Part shown: positions 1 through 11,730 of the stretch, piece after piece
How the letters are laid out: each line of letters begins with the position of its first letter
Position numbering within the stretch: position 1 is the first letter of the stretch
From: Rotaria socialis
Lineage: Eukaryota > Rotifera > Eurotatoria > Philodinida > Philodinidae
Length of the DNA stretch: 64,000 bases
NCBI GenBank assembly: GCA_905331475.1
Contig: CAJNYU010003845.1
Location: forward strand, 1-64,000
Direction: 5' to 3'
Notes under the pieces: model-generated
Databases searched by the model: none
The model's input: the letters and a program-made list of their open reading frames with translations, nothing else
Told to the model about the DNA's origin: nothing
Made by a program: the position numbers and the translations under genes

Positions 1-2028
1 AGGAAATTTTTAGAAAATTATACCTGAGGGGGACCACAGGCTTTTTTTCGTCAGAAATATTTTTGTACCAAACACTGATGAGTCGTTGTAGAATTTAACG
101 CTGATTTCGAATATGCTATTAGTTTTGCCTTTTGCATTAGTTATTGTTATGAAAATTGGTCAATAAATGCACATTTTTCGTCTTTTTCCTACATAATATC
201 ATTCAACAGCGAAAAAATTCAAATTTCTCAACAAAAATATAAAAATTTGAAAAAACAAAATAGGTACTTTTGTAGCCCATGATTTGGCGATTCTAATGAG
301 ATGAGACAATTGTTTCTACCTCTTCTTGCAAAAAACTAGATAGCTTTACAAGAACGCTCACTGACACATACTTTTCGTGTGATGGAGCTATTTATATGAG
401 ATAAGAAATTTTTTTCTTTTTTAGGTCTATATCTAACCAAATAACAATTTCCTATTCAGTTTTTCATGCTGATTCAGAATATAGTACTTTAAAAATGATC
501 AGAAAATAACTGAAAAAGAAATTTGCTGGTTTTCGTAAAAAACAAAATTTTAACATAAAAGCAGCATTTTTTCAGGCGTTCTAGTATTTTAAGATTTTCT
601 CAGCCAAACAGTAACTAAATCGAAATAAAAAGTATGTATTCGTCATCAGCTTTTCAAGCTCTATCAAACCATATACAAATAAACGAAAAAGAAAATTTAC
701 TCCAATTCTGCTTTAGCGGCACCTAATATAAAAATGGTATCGATTTTAGAAATTTTTTTTATCCGGCAGGGTCGTTTTATTTCATTGAGGCTTGAATGTC
801 TCTTTTGAATATTCTGAGGTAGACTATTTTTTTCATGATTCTTCCAGTAAAAATAGCATGTCGAATAGAACAAAAAAAGAAAGCAGAATTCTAATAAAAT
901 GCTCCAACATTTGTTTTTTAAATTAATATTAATGAGAAGCTTGGGGAATAGTTGTGATACGTAACACATTTTTAGTTATCAAATAATTGTTTCGGCTTAA
1001 TAAATATTATTTTTACAGATAATGTGAAATAAAATATTCGTACGCTTGCCGCTTATTACTGTATATTAAAACAACTAATTTGTAATAAAAAAAAATGTTT
1101 TTCATTGTTATATTCGTTTTTGAAATCTATAGTGGCTTCAATCTCGGCGATGAATTTAGAAGACGAATACTTCAGACTATCGACTTCCACTTATTTAGTT
1201 TATTCATGACTCCATGTAAAAGTAGCGATTTTAAAAGCAAACGAATGTAGGTAGCAAAGAAAACTTGTGAGATAGAAAAAAATTCTGAATGTCTTCTACG
1301 CATGAAAATGAAATGAGCCTAACTTTTGATTACAACTCTAACAGCATTGTCGCTTTTCTTACTAAAAAAATCTGATCAGGTTAATGAAATATGCTCTCAT
1401 TTAATTTTTCCATGGGAATTCGTTTCCCCTTGAGGGAATACTAATTTAGAAAAGAAAAATAGTTTTCTTCATCGTGAATGTGTTTTTAGCCTTGTCGTAG
1501 TCTGAAATCTACCAAGGTTGAATAATTTACACAATGCTAACTCTTAGTAGTAAACGCTGCGCAAAATATTGGACAAGCAGTTACCAAATTTATAAGAGGG
1601 CTAGCCATCCTTATCATATTAGAAATTAATCGATTTGAGTTCAGTCGGTGTACGTGATGGTATTTTAGACCTATGCTCGTTTTAGAATTCTCTCGAATTT
1701 CACATCAATCTTCGTTAACTTACAGGATGATGGATACTACCAGGATATTCAATTTTTTTCTGGAACACTAACAGAAAGTTTCATTTCAATGGTAAACAAA
1801 GAAACCTTGGCAGGATTACGAAATAATTACGCTTTCCGACTGCATCAAAACTAACTTTGAACAAGTTTTAAATAATAAATATTAACTTAAGTAAAACTGG
1901 GTAATCTATGAATTGCACGAAGAATCGCTAAATTATTGTGTAACACACTTTTATAACTGTAAGAAAAAAAGTTGTGGCTTTCATTTTAATTCTAAAACTC
2001 ATTCGTCAATATTTAATATTAATTTTAG
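1..2028. other. AT-rich region without a recognisable gene
   Basis: No open frame here looks coding: the longest (697-969, minus) has low-complexity composition and matches no family I recognise. The stretch ends in a good 3' splice site (TTTTAG at 2023-2028), so it may be a long intron of the EXOC4 gene that follows, although other introns in this window are about 50 nt. A donor-like GTAAGA occurs at 1960 but the sequence before it has stops in the needed frame. I see no transposon termini. Confidence 0.4.
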
Positions 2029-2717
2029 TTACATCTGGTTATACGTCACGATCGTTGAAACAGAATCATCATCAATATGAACGATTAAAATTATCTCGGG
2101 TTAATTTAGAAATACTTTCTAATGCGATGAAAACAACGTTAACATTATCGTATGATATTTTACTTGTTCTATTTCTTGAAATACGTCTTCATTGTTTTTA
2201 TCATTTATCATTATTGTTTCGTAATGCATCTCATTATGCATCAGTTATTGATGCAGATCCTGATGAAAATATAATGACATTAAATCGTGATTTAACACGT
2301 TTACAAGAAACATTACATTCAGCATTGAATGAAAAAAAATTCTCATTTTTATTTCAAGGTTTTGGATTTGCTTTAGCAACAATATTAATTCGTTCAGCAC
2401 CACGATTTATACACATAAGTGAAACGGGTGTAACTAAAATGTGTCGAAATATATTTGCCATTGAGCAAACATTAACACAAATTCGTACAGTTGGCGATGC
2501 TGAATTAATGCGTGTAAATCGTTATTGTGAATTCTTACATGCAACAAGAGCAGATGAAATTCTTGCAATTATTGAAGAACATAGATCTGAATATACTGAA
2601 CATGATTATATTTATTTATTACAATTAAAACATCTAGGTTTTCCAGCAAGTGAAAGTGTAAATTTTAATTTAAATAAATACGAACAAATGATAAAAAAAA
2701 GCTTTACATCCAAATAA
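2029..2717 (+). CDS. EXOC4: Exocyst complex component 4 (Sec8), C-terminal part only
   Basis: EXOC4/Sec8 is a subunit of the exocyst, the octameric complex that tethers secretory vesicles to the plasma membrane. About 229 residues are present, against roughly 970 in animal Sec8, so only the C-terminal quarter lies here. Recognisable Sec8 signatures are LFLEIRLHCFYHL, DADPDENIMTLNRDL, RRIS-like HISETGVTKMCRNIF, and the EHDYIYLLQLKHLGFPAS segment near the stop. The exon opens at a TTTTAG acceptor in phase 1, so an upstream exon is expected. None is visible in the 2 kb before it. Either the intron is unusually long, the rest lies outside the window, or the gene is 5'-truncated. The reading frame of the visible exon is intact, with no sign of decay. 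Confidence 0.88.
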
Positions 2718-3318
2718 AGTTCTTAATAGGGAAAAAATAAAGGAAAAAACAATTTTCTGATTTTCTTTTTTTTTATATTATTAGCGTTGAGAGTCTGATG
2801 TTCGGCTCTTCTTTATTTTTATTTCAAAATCAAAAAAAAGTCTGCACACATACTTATCTACATAGATGGAGAAAGAGACACTTCGCACTTGATTTGTATT
2901 ACGATTTGCCTAAGGAGATGTTCGTTACGATTTCCCGATATAAAAAAAGCATACATACTCTTCGGAATGACAAAAATGTTAAGCAAGCAGGGTGTTCGGA
3001 ATGAAAGTTGTCCAATAGACCGTAACGGACAGCAGTATTTTTAAAAAACTGAAATTTGCGTGGCGTTCGGGATGAAAATGACTGGAAGATCTTAACAATG
3101 AAAACATGAAGATCGTAATGAAAAGAGGCAGGATGTTCGTAGCTATGTTCATGTGTACACTTTTTTGAGGGATTTCAAATGATTCAGTAGCTTGCAATAA
3201 TCGTCTAACTAATAACATTTACAAGCGGAGATTTTTAATTATATAGTATTTCCATTCTCCTTAAGATAGCGCACTCTATAAGTCAGAGGTCCAACCAGAC
3301 CTCAGTTTTGTAGGCCTG

Positions 3319-3349
<31 letters not shown>

Positions 3350-3634
3350 ATCTTTCTTCGGCCTGGCTGGGGCTCTGCTATAAGTATTATGATATACTTG
3401 CGATCTCCAGGTAAAATGAGTTTACGGACATCCGTCCATTTTCGTCCCGATTTCCTGACAGTATTTTACATATTGCCGACCATTTCGTTCCTGTTTCCCT
3501 GTATTTTTTTATTACGATATACTGACCAACATGTGTTACGGACTCCTGGTAAACATTTTTAAAGGAAAAATCAATTCCGATCTCCCCAACGGATTACCCG
3601 GTGTCGGGGACACTAGTACGTTTTGTCTTTGTTC
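2718..3634. repeat. Intergenic with a (GCCT)n microsatellite
   Basis: Downstream of EXOC4 there is no convincing gene. A GCCTG-rich tract with about seven GCCT units sits at 3314-3347. It is preceded by CAGAGGTCCAACCAGACC at about 3282, which resembles the CAGAGGCC start of the hAT-like element at 8264, so this may be a fragment of a related element. Confidence 0.6.
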
Positions 3635-4061
3635 CCATAGATGTCTGCGGTTCCACAAAATATGGAACCGGGAACCGAACCGGAACCATAGAAAAAGTTA
3701 CTCAGGAACCGCTAAAGAAACCGTGGAACCGTGTCTTTTATATGATCACTGACATCAAGCTTTTTGTCAAAATACAATTGAAAAAGAAACGATTCGTAAC
3801 TCATGCCAGGCGTGATTCTATACTGATCTTGAGGCGTAGATACAAATTTTTTGGTCAGCAACATCAGCAAGCATGGTCAATGCCCCACATATTGTATATC
3901 ATAGCCACACTTTGATAGGTAAACGGTTCAACGGTTCCGTATAATAATTTTGGAACCAAACCGGAACCCCTGTTTTGAAATGATTGAGAACCGGGATCGG
4001 AACCGCGGTTCCGGTTACAGGTTCGGTTCCGGGTAATTTTTGGAACCGCAGACCTCTATGG
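3635..4061. mobile_element. MITE-like element with GGAACC-rich interior
   Basis: The termini are inverted: CCATAGATGTCTGCGGTTCC at 3635 pairs with the complement of GGAACCGCAGACCTCTATGG at 4042-4061 (one mismatch). The interior is dominated by GGAACC/GGTTCC words on both strands. Length is 427 bp and there is no transposase. If the true end is the TAG inside the repeat (TAGATGTC/TAGAGGTC) it resembles hAT ends, but I find no clear 8-bp target duplication. A 10-bp direct repeat (GACCTCTATG twice) lies at the right end, 4051-4070. Confidence 0.7.
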
Positions 4062-4380
4062 ACCTCTATGCTATCTATATCTGCCCTTGAAAAAAAGAAA
4101 CACATGTGCATATGTATATGTATATGTCGGCTACGTAGATCAAGGGTCAAACTGAATGACAAAAGAATAGAGTGATCAAGGTTACATAACATCAGAAAGA
4201 TCTAACAAGAGTGAACGAAGAGAGCAAGAGAAAAAATTGAAGAAAAATAACAATAACGAGGTGAATCCGCTAACATATATACTTATTAATTCATTTTATA
4301 TTTCATTCAACAACAAAAACAACAACATTTAATCAATCGGCTATCTTTTTAGATTGATTTAATATATTGGTTCTACATTT

Positions 4381-5820
4381 GAAGATACAAATACTTATGA
4401 AAGTGAAACAAAATTATCAGCGACTACAAGTCGTACATATGCTCAAGTAGCCCGTGGTGCCGAAATCGTGAAAAGACCTGAAACGTTAAGTATATCAACA
4501 ATTAATCCTCTTTTCACTAACTAACGTTTTTTTTATAGCTGAAAATCCAAAACAAAATAAACAAATAAATGGTAAACAGGAAAATATTTTCTTTTTCTAC
4601 CACTGCACCTTCATTAGCACTTGTAGAAGCTCAAGAAATTTCACCAATTGTTGGAAAAATATACAAGATCAGATATAGTTTACATGAACTATTTGACATC
4701 CACGATGACAAATCATCAATAGTTGCATCATCTTCAAAGTCATCACTACGAAAAAAAGAATAACAGAGCTAACAAACGTCCATGTGTGGTAATCAGGAAA
4801 TCGCCAACATCAGTCAATGTGTTACTTATTACTAGATTCTACCATCTTGATCCTACATCTGAAGTAGTTTTACCACAATTATCAAGAGAAAATTTATTAA
4901 AATATCTTTTATCAATTCATCCAGCTCCTCCAATTCACGGAAGAAAAAGTGTGAAGCAGAAATTATCACAAGGCTCAAGTTATTTTAATCCTGAAGAAAA
5001 GTATAATATCGTTTTAAAGGCGATTACTGTCTCTTTGGAAGAAGAATGGCCAACACCCTTCCTAGGTGAATCAATCCGATACCGAATCCCATGAGATTCT
5101 ATGGGGTCCTACCACCCGACAAAATCCCGTTGGATTCCTGGTTGAGGAATCAATGTCAGATCCGACAGTCGTATTTCCAATCAAATCCCAAGCATTCCGG
5201 TTCCGATTCACGGTTGATGTCGGATTTTATCAGTTTCCGATACTAGGATCCGGTATCGATTCCGGAACCAGGAATCTGGCAATAATCCGATAGTTTCCTT
5301 GCACCTTCCGAAGAGCTCCGTCGGATTCCAATAGGAACCGATCGGAACTCATCGGATCCTAGGCTAGGATTCATTCTCCTGGGAAGTTCTTTCCGACACA
5401 TTTCCAAATGATACACAATACATTCATCGACCTCTATATGCATTAATTGAAATTACCAAATCGAAGGTGGAATGTAATCTTACATCACTTCAATCAAATC
5501 TTCTTCCAATTCCGCTAATGGAACAAACATTTCAAATTAATATTACCGATGTTTTACCAGAAGATATGAGACCTAAATCAAATCGAATGGCAACTCTATC
5601 AATAAAGCGATGTGCATTACCACTCGTACCTGCTTACTGTATTACTACACATTAAAGTTAAGGTCAAACGTTAAATAATGTTGTCATAGATTTGAAACTA
5701 CCCAAGGAAAATGATGATATTGCTGCAATTTATGTACCTTTGTCACGTGTAAAACACTTGGCCGATCTCGTCATTTTACGACAATTTAATTACCAAGTTT
5801 TTTTTGATCAAACCAAGTAA
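4381..5820 (+). pseudogene. Decayed helicase gene (PIF1/Helitron-type SF1 C-terminal domain), split by a MITE
   Basis: Coding-like segments are discontinuous. An exon near 4400-4486 ends at a GTTAAGT donor, followed by a 53-nt intron to 4539. Further coding stretches run 4570-4760, 4745-5060 and 5410-5820, with frame changes between them. The last segment carries a PIF1/Helitron helicase motif region: LPLVPAY, then TH-x-S-x-GQTLNNVVIDL, then AAIYVPLSRVKHL. In functional relatives the middle motif is T-x-K-S-Q-G-Q; here both K and Q positions are TAA stops (about 5653 and 5659). A 323-bp MITE (5061-5383) separates the two best segments. It was probably part of a mobile element rather than a cellular PIF1 gene; I cannot tell which from this fragment. 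Confidence 0.65.
5061..5383. mobile_element. MITE of the CCCAGGTGAATC family, copy A
   Basis: It is a longer relative of the element at 55304-55558; both begin C-C-[TC]-AGGTGAATCAATCCG and end GATTCATTCTCCTGGG. The interior is rich in ATCCGAT/GGAATCC words. Copy A carries about 68 bp of internal sequence absent from the other copy. It interrupts the helicase pseudogene. Unlike the other CCCAGG elements here, no 2-bp target duplication is evident (TT on the left, AA on the right). Confidence 0.8.
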
Positions 5821-6311
5821 ATCACAGCTTGCCAAAATTAAAAGACTAGATAGACTATATTCAGAAACATAAAAATGTTTTTCTCAGTGGTTTTAATGTT
5901 TTTCTATATTATGCAAGATTTTATTTGTCAGTATACAAGGTTTACGCTGCATAATGCATGGCAGAGAGTTTGTTTTTATTGTGCTAATTTTTATACTATA
6001 TCTTGCTTCTCTATCCTGTTTACGTATTTCATTACGTTATAGTTATCTCATAGTTACGCTAGCTGTATTATATTACTATATTATTTAATGAATGTCGCTT
6101 TGCGATTTTATAGTTCATAGTGCAATATTGTTTATTAGATAATTCCTTTTGTTTTAATCTTTCATGCCTTCATTATTGTTAATAAATCATTTATGCTTGT
6201 ACTATTATGCAAATAATACTTTCGATCTAAAGATTCTTCGGATCATTGTGAATATATATACTCACATTCCATAATACTATAGTGAATATTTTCTTATAAG
6301 GGTTCGGCTTA
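5821..6311. other. AT-rich spacer, no gene seen
   Basis: I see no coding frame, RNA gene or repeat boundary in this stretch. Confidence 0.4.
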
Positions 6312-6993
6312 CCCTAGTGAAACATCTTGTAAGTAAGATCTTGAAATCTTGGGATTGGTAGGTAAGATCTTATCAAGATCTTTAAAAGATAATTCGCTTA
6401 TTCAGATCTTGTCCTATCTGATAAATCTGTACCTAAGATCTTAGCAAGATCATGGCAACGATTTCTTTTACTATTATCTTCTCACAAGATCTTGAGTAAA
6501 ACAGAAAGCGACATCATTAGTTTATTTAGATAGGCTATCTAGTCATTCACCGTTTTTTTATGCATACAGAACAGAATATAAGAAACATGATTGAACATGC
6601 AAAAATATAACTTTACAAAATAAGTTTTTTTCTAAACTATTTCTCGATTATTGATTAATCGAGAGGATGCTGATCTCGATCGATGGTCGAGAGAGGACTA
6701 CGATAAATTGGTCTGGCGAATATCGGACCAACTTAAAGCCGGTCAGATCTCAACATCTGATTTGCTTGAACTATTCGGGGCAGGAATAGTTAATATTAAA
6801 ATATGTTGAAAAAATACCAAACACACTTTCAGAATGCATCCTTCAAGATGTTATGAATTCTTACTTAAGATCTGTAATAAGATCTTGGGTACAAGATAAT
6901 ACAGTTATCTTGTACCTAAATTTTCAAGATCTGTTCACTTATCTACACCCAAGATCTTGGCCAAGATCTTACTTACAAGATGTTTCACTAGGG
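6312..6993. mobile_element. 682-bp element with perfect 32-bp inverted ends and AAGATCTT words
   Basis: The first 32 bp (starting CCCTAGTGAAACATCTTG) are a perfect inverted copy of the last 32 bp (ending CAAGATGTTTCACTAGGG). The palindrome AAGATCTT and its variants recur along both halves. No transposase is encoded. The middle (about 6640-6809) looks different: it holds a roughly 52-codon open frame in ordinary codon use, possibly captured host or transposase sequence. Target duplication is not clear (TA left, CA right). Confidence 0.85.
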
Positions 6994-8255
6994 CATGTCT
7001 TTCAAAACTTAGCAACTGATATTCAAATATGGTTATAATTTAGTGTGAAAGGGAACATAAATGTCTATATTAATTCCTGTATACTCATATCCATTTGAGT
7101 CATATTTTCTTGATAACGTATTTCTTCATTGAAACTAGAAACTCTAGTAGTGAAAACAAAAGAAGTCCTTGGTAATTCACCGCAAAACATCAGTATCTAG
7201 GTACTTTGAAAAACAGAGAACATCACTTTTCACATAGACAACATAACTTCACTATAACAAACAGTCATCGACACATAAGTGATCAATGTCATAGATCAAC
7301 GCTCACTGAGAAAATATCTACTAAAGGATCATCTAGATTACTGAATTCCTATCTGAAGTCGTTGTGAGATTAGCTAATCAATTTTAAAGTATCTGGAGAA
7401 TTTGAAAGATCTTACTGAGAATAAAAGTTATCATGAAAACATAAATTCTCAATAAATTACATCTAGCTTCATCATCAATTGTTCTATCCAAATTATTCAA
7501 ACGATATCCTGTAAAAGCTATTCTACTGAAATCAGAATCAGTTGCATATAAAAGGCAACGATCTTCTATGTCATTCATAGTCTCTGAAGTGTTCATTGAG
7601 TAAGTGCCACGTGAAAACCGTTAGTGATTTGTTCATATCATCCTAGGACTCCTTTGAGTGGTAACATGTCTTTCTGCATCGTTTAAACATAAGTGTAAAA
7701 GTAAAAGACCATTGACTGAAAATAATATGAATAAGAACAGAATGACCATAAAAGAAAGAAAAGAATAATACTTTTAAACAAAAATTTGTTTGAATCGTCG
7801 ACTTGTCGCCGATCGTAAAAATAATAGCGATTGCCCTATACAAATTCCAGCTTTTTTCTATATGAGTATGACAGTAGCTGCGTATAGTGGCTTGTATTAT
7901 AAACGCAGCTTAGAGAAATATTTTTACCACTATTTGGATTTCGGAATAGAATTAGTTTTGTATATTTCAAGCTGAAATTCATATAAACAGATAGATATAT
8001 AGTCACACACAACCTTACTCGTTGTAGCCGTGTGTCGTACTCTGAACAATAAGAAATAGAATATTCTTTGATGTGCATCGGAAGTCGCAAAATATTTAAA
8101 GAACATGATACCACACAAACTCCAGTTTGATATACGTATATTCGCATATACCAATGTCTCGCAAAATCGCTCAGGGATATTTTTAAGAATTTCATCAAAA
8201 TCTTCACGTTTTCATCTAGCTTTCATTTCTGCTCACACTTATGGAAATCCCTATA
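6994..8255. other. No convincing gene
   Basis: Only short unrelated open frames on both strands are present, overlapping one another between 7640 and 8290. None shows a domain or splice pattern I trust. Confidence 0.4.
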
Positions 8256-8263
8256 GTATTTAC

Positions 8264-9700
8264 CAGAGGCCAAAACAGGCCTACTTTTCCTAGGTCTGAC
8301 CTGTCCGTGACAGTCTATCAACCTCTTTAGCCTGCCTGCGCCTGCTGTTTGTTTACGTTGGTCTGACCTGACCTGTTGAGGCCTGTACTTTGTTTACAAA
8401 CTAATATTAGGACAATAATTGAGTGAAAGTAGTAAACTGTCATTATTAAAAGACAAGGAAGTTACGGATATCAAAATAACATGATTTAGCAAATGATCTA
8501 TTGACTTAATACAGTATGCCACTGTTGAGTAAATACAAAAAACAAAAAATAACACTTAGAGAAAAACTATTTTCAAGTAAAAATCTTTGCAATGAATTTG
8601 ATGCACTAGTTGAAGAGGAAATATTAAGTACGACCATATTAAAATAGTATAACTATGAATCAGGAACATTAGAGTTGGTAAAAGCTGTATGCCGAATTTT
8701 AACAATAGTCAACTAAAAACAGTGACTAGTAAATTACCAAAACACATAGATAAGCTAAACAAGTAACGTTCATCGACATCGAAAGTCGACTCATTGGGCC
8801 CTAAACTGACAGCGCTGAGGAGAAGAAATGCATGGACAGGACAGAAAATGTGTTGTTTGTGCCAGCAGCCGGTGGTTATATTTTTAAACAGAACTGTAAA
8901 TGGGTGGGAATAAGTGCATCTGAGGTAAGAATTAGACGAAAATTAAAGGTTTCAAGTAAAAGCACTAAAAGTGAAGACGAAACACAGACAGAATGGGACT
9001 CAAAGGCCTTAGGGCGGCGGAGAGGTAGAGTCTTACCTAGCCACAAAAATACAGGTTCAGAAATATTATGATGGTTAACTAAAGTTCCGTAGGGGAACCA
9101 ACTCGCCCCCTCCACTGACCATATATCCAGAGCGGACTGTTTCCCGTGACCAGGCCCTGCAGCCGTCCATGGTTTGTGCCGTAACAATGCCCACAGTGCC
9201 ATAAAAATGGTCATTTGTGCCATAAAAGTGGTAATTTCTACCATGAGAATTGATCATTTGTGCCATAGAAATGGTCATTTGTGCCACAGAAATGGTCGTT
9301 TGTGTCATTGTTACAGATAGACAGACAGACGGACAGACACAGGTGAATTACGGTTTCTAGGCCTTATCCTTTCAGTCTAGGGAATACATAAATTCACAAT
9401 CAGCAACATAGTAACAATCTATCAGTAATCATAATTGCGCTGAGTCCAGCTGATAAAATATCATTTATCATCCTCCAGAGCAAAGATCCCCCATATTACA
9501 ATTTTATACTTACATTCCCTGCTCAAAGAATGAATTTTTTTAATGAAAATTTGGAAAAAATGATAAACAGGCGGCCTGCCTACTTTAAGAAGCCTGCCTG
9601 GCCTTCCTGGCCCGAACAGGCTCGAAAAACAAGGCCTGTGCCTGTCTCAGGCAGGCAGGCGCAGGTAGGCAGGTAGATCTGATGGCCTGTTTGATCTCTC
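8264..9700. mobile_element. Non-autonomous hAT-like element, 1.44 kb, with 8-bp target duplication
   Basis: GTATTTAC occurs at 8256-8263 and again at 9701-9708, a perfect 8-bp target-site duplication typical of the hAT superfamily. The ends are imperfect inverted repeats: CAGAGGCCAAAACAGGCC at the left, and the complement GAGAGATCAAACAGGCC at the right. Subterminal regions are saturated with GGCCTG/CAGGCC words. The interior holds a roughly 20-bp minisatellite around 9180-9305 (GTGCCATAAAAATGGTCATT variants), a GACA-rich patch at 9310-9340, and a 79-codon ATG frame at 8832-9071 of unknown meaning. No hAT transposase domain is visible, so the element would need one supplied in trans. Confidence 0.85.
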
Positions 9701-9850
9701 GTATTTACCGATTCATCTTTTTATTGTCTGAATACGAATTGAAATAGTTTCATTAGTACTATGAATATTTCATCATTCAATTTAGATCGTGTTAGTTTCC
9801 TACGTGTAATTTCGAAACATTCCGTTATTCAAAAATCTTCATAAATATTT

Positions 9851-10546
9851 CTAGTCAGACTTACTTCGAAGTGAGGCAATCCATGCGTTGGCATCTCTCT
9901 CATCATACTTATTTTCTCGACAAATAGTAAGCAATACATCAAACAATGTTGTGTTTTCATTGTCAACTAGATTTTTAACGCCTTCTGCCTTTGATGTTTC
10001 GTTCTCAGCAGCATTAGATCTAAAATTAATTTCCTTAACAATAACATTTGTTTCATTTGTTATTTTCCATAGCTTTGGAAAGTTGAAATTATTTGGACAT
10101 TCATATTCAATATCGAATAAATTCAGTAAAAAATAATGATTAAACGGACCAAATGCATCATTCTTACGTGTAAATAGTGTGGGGCGATAAATTTTACATA
10201 CATTTTGATTACTTGTGTCGATTGGATCATTTAATATGGAAAGTGTATAAAGTTGTAAAAGTGATAATTTCCGATTGCTAATCTTGAATCTCTCATCTGG
10301 ACTTGTGAGTTCAGTGACGAACTTACGTATATACAGATGATCATATTTTATCTTCAGGTTAAGAACAATCGTTTCAATGGTAGTTGGCAAATTTTCTGAG
10401 CTAGACTTCGGTGAAGAAGAACTTGCTGTTGATAGTTGATTTGATCCGACAGAGCGTGATTCTTCATCTGCAATTTTTTCACCTAGTAGAAAGTCGGCCT
10501 GTTGCTCCAACTTGAAATCGTCGCCATCATCAAATGTCGTCGACAT
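9851..10546 (-). CDS. Uncharacterised acidic 231-aa protein
   Basis: A single uninterrupted exon with an ATG start; I do not recognise the family. The first 60 residues are acidic and low-complexity (DDGDD, EKIADEESRS, then a Ser-rich run SSSSPKSSS) and probably disordered. Residues about 60-190 look folded, with alternating hydrophobic and polar residues (ETIVLNLKIKYDHLYIRKFV, LSLLQLYTLSILND, HYFLLNLFDIEYECP). The C-terminal 40 residues look helical (LFDVLLTICRENKYDERDANAWIASL). There is no signal peptide or membrane segment, so a cytosolic or nuclear location is likely. It lies 150 bp from the hAT-like element, whose insertion left the frame untouched. Codon use resembles the other genes here. 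The product could be the last exon of a longer gene, but no acceptor directly before the ATG is needed. Confidence 0.6.
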   Translation of the reverse strand: MSTTFDDGDDFKLEQQADFLLGEKIADEESRSVGSNQLSTASSSSPKSSSENLPTTIETIVLNLKIKYDHLYIRKFVTELTSPDERFKISNRKLSLLQLYTLSILNDPIDTSNQNVCKIYRPTLFTRKNDAFGPFNHYFLLNLFDIEYECPNNFNFPKLWKITNETNVIVKEINFRSNAAENETSKAEGVKNLVDNENTTLFDVLLTICRENKYDERDANAWIASLRSKSD

Positions 10547-10919
10547 GATATTAATCTAAAGTCTCTGGCAAAAATAGATGCTAAAAATCCGCTTTGAATA
10601 AAGTCAAAGTATTAGCAAGGGTTAACAAGGGCTTCTGTTTCTAACATGTGAATAACTTTCATTGAAATAGTGAGACACTGCATTTCATAATGTTCAAACT
10701 GATCGAAAAATCTCGATGGCTGATTATTAGTTTCCGGTTTATTGATTCTTTGTATCATAATAGCTGAAAACTTCTAAGCTATAACGCAAGCCATGAGAAT
10801 AGGGTTCAAATTAGTTTCTCTTACAATAGAAAAAGCGCTGAATTTACCATTTCTAGCTACTTACTCCCCTATTACTTGGTATTCGGCTCTCCTCTCGTAT
10901 TACAGATCCCAGCTTCATA

Positions 10920-11150
10920 CACTGTAAAAAAAATCTGCAGAATAATAAACGGAAAAACGTTTTTGATAGGGTATTTAACAAAAAAGGGTTTATGAGAGTG
11001 CAACGTATCATGAATCCTTTTTTCCATACATGACGAAGATAATAAACGGTTTTTAGGTTTATGATTTGGAAAAAGGGTTTATCAGATATTTCAAAAGCGG
11101 AAAAAAGGGTATGTGTCACGTTGCACTTTCATAAACCCTTTTTTACAGTG
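10920..11150. mobile_element. MITE with CACTGTAAAAAA ends and TA target duplication
   Basis: A 231-bp element with inverted ends CACTGTAAAAAA and TTTTTTACAGTG, flanked by TA on each side (10918-10919 and 11151-11152), as in Tc1/mariner-type insertions. Internal words AAGGGTTTAT and AAACGG recur in both orientations. Degenerate relatives lie at about 42804-42935 and 45045-45257. Confidence 0.8.
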
Positions 11151-11152
11151 TA

Positions 11153-11730
11153 CTAGATGCCGCAAGATAACAAACAAAGAAACCAAATAACACTACCAGA
11201 GAAGAACTGATTTTTTCCGTAACTGTCTAGAATGTATTTCAGATCTTTCGGGATTTTCCAGACTAATAAATGTAAAATTAGAAGCAAAATCATTTAAACA
11301 TTGACAGATGATACCACGCTGCATGGAACGGTAGTTTTCGATCAAAAATCGACAATACAAAAATTTGTTTTCAGATACAAATAGAAAACTTATCTGCAAT
11401 CTGTGTCACTATTGACTCAAATGAATTGAAATCAAAACCAAAAGAAAACGAATTTCCACAAGAATTGAAAATCCTTGTCTGACTATATAAAAATTAGAAA
11501 AAAGAGACAATTGCGTAGGTTTAAATTATGAATATTTTCACCTTGTTGGCATCGTTTTTAAATAACTATTTGACATTTCAAAATATAGCTGAAGTTTTTG
11601 TAATAATACACTATGTTCCAACAAGAAAAATAGGAAATTGATGGCTCATTTTCTGGCATAGTTATAGCTGAACTTAGAGACAAAGTTAATTTGATTTCGT
11701 AAATAATTACAACTGAACGTTTATAGTTCT
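11153..11730. other. Spacer, no gene seen
   Basis: A 68-codon minus-strand frame at 11193-11399 contains Cys and Phe-rich sequence but has no identifiable domain or splice context. I leave it unannotated. Confidence 0.35.

Noticed and set aside
697..969. 90-codon minus-strand open frame
   Set aside because: Low-complexity, Phe/Lys-rich, no domain and no splice context; likely chance in AT-rich DNA.
3635..4061. Assigning the GGAACC element firmly to hAT
   Set aside because: End sequence is hAT-like, but no 8-bp target duplication could be found.
9180..9310. Possible CRISPR-like repeat array
   Set aside because: The roughly 20-bp units are contiguous and variable without unique spacers; it is a minisatellite in a eukaryotic hAT-like element.
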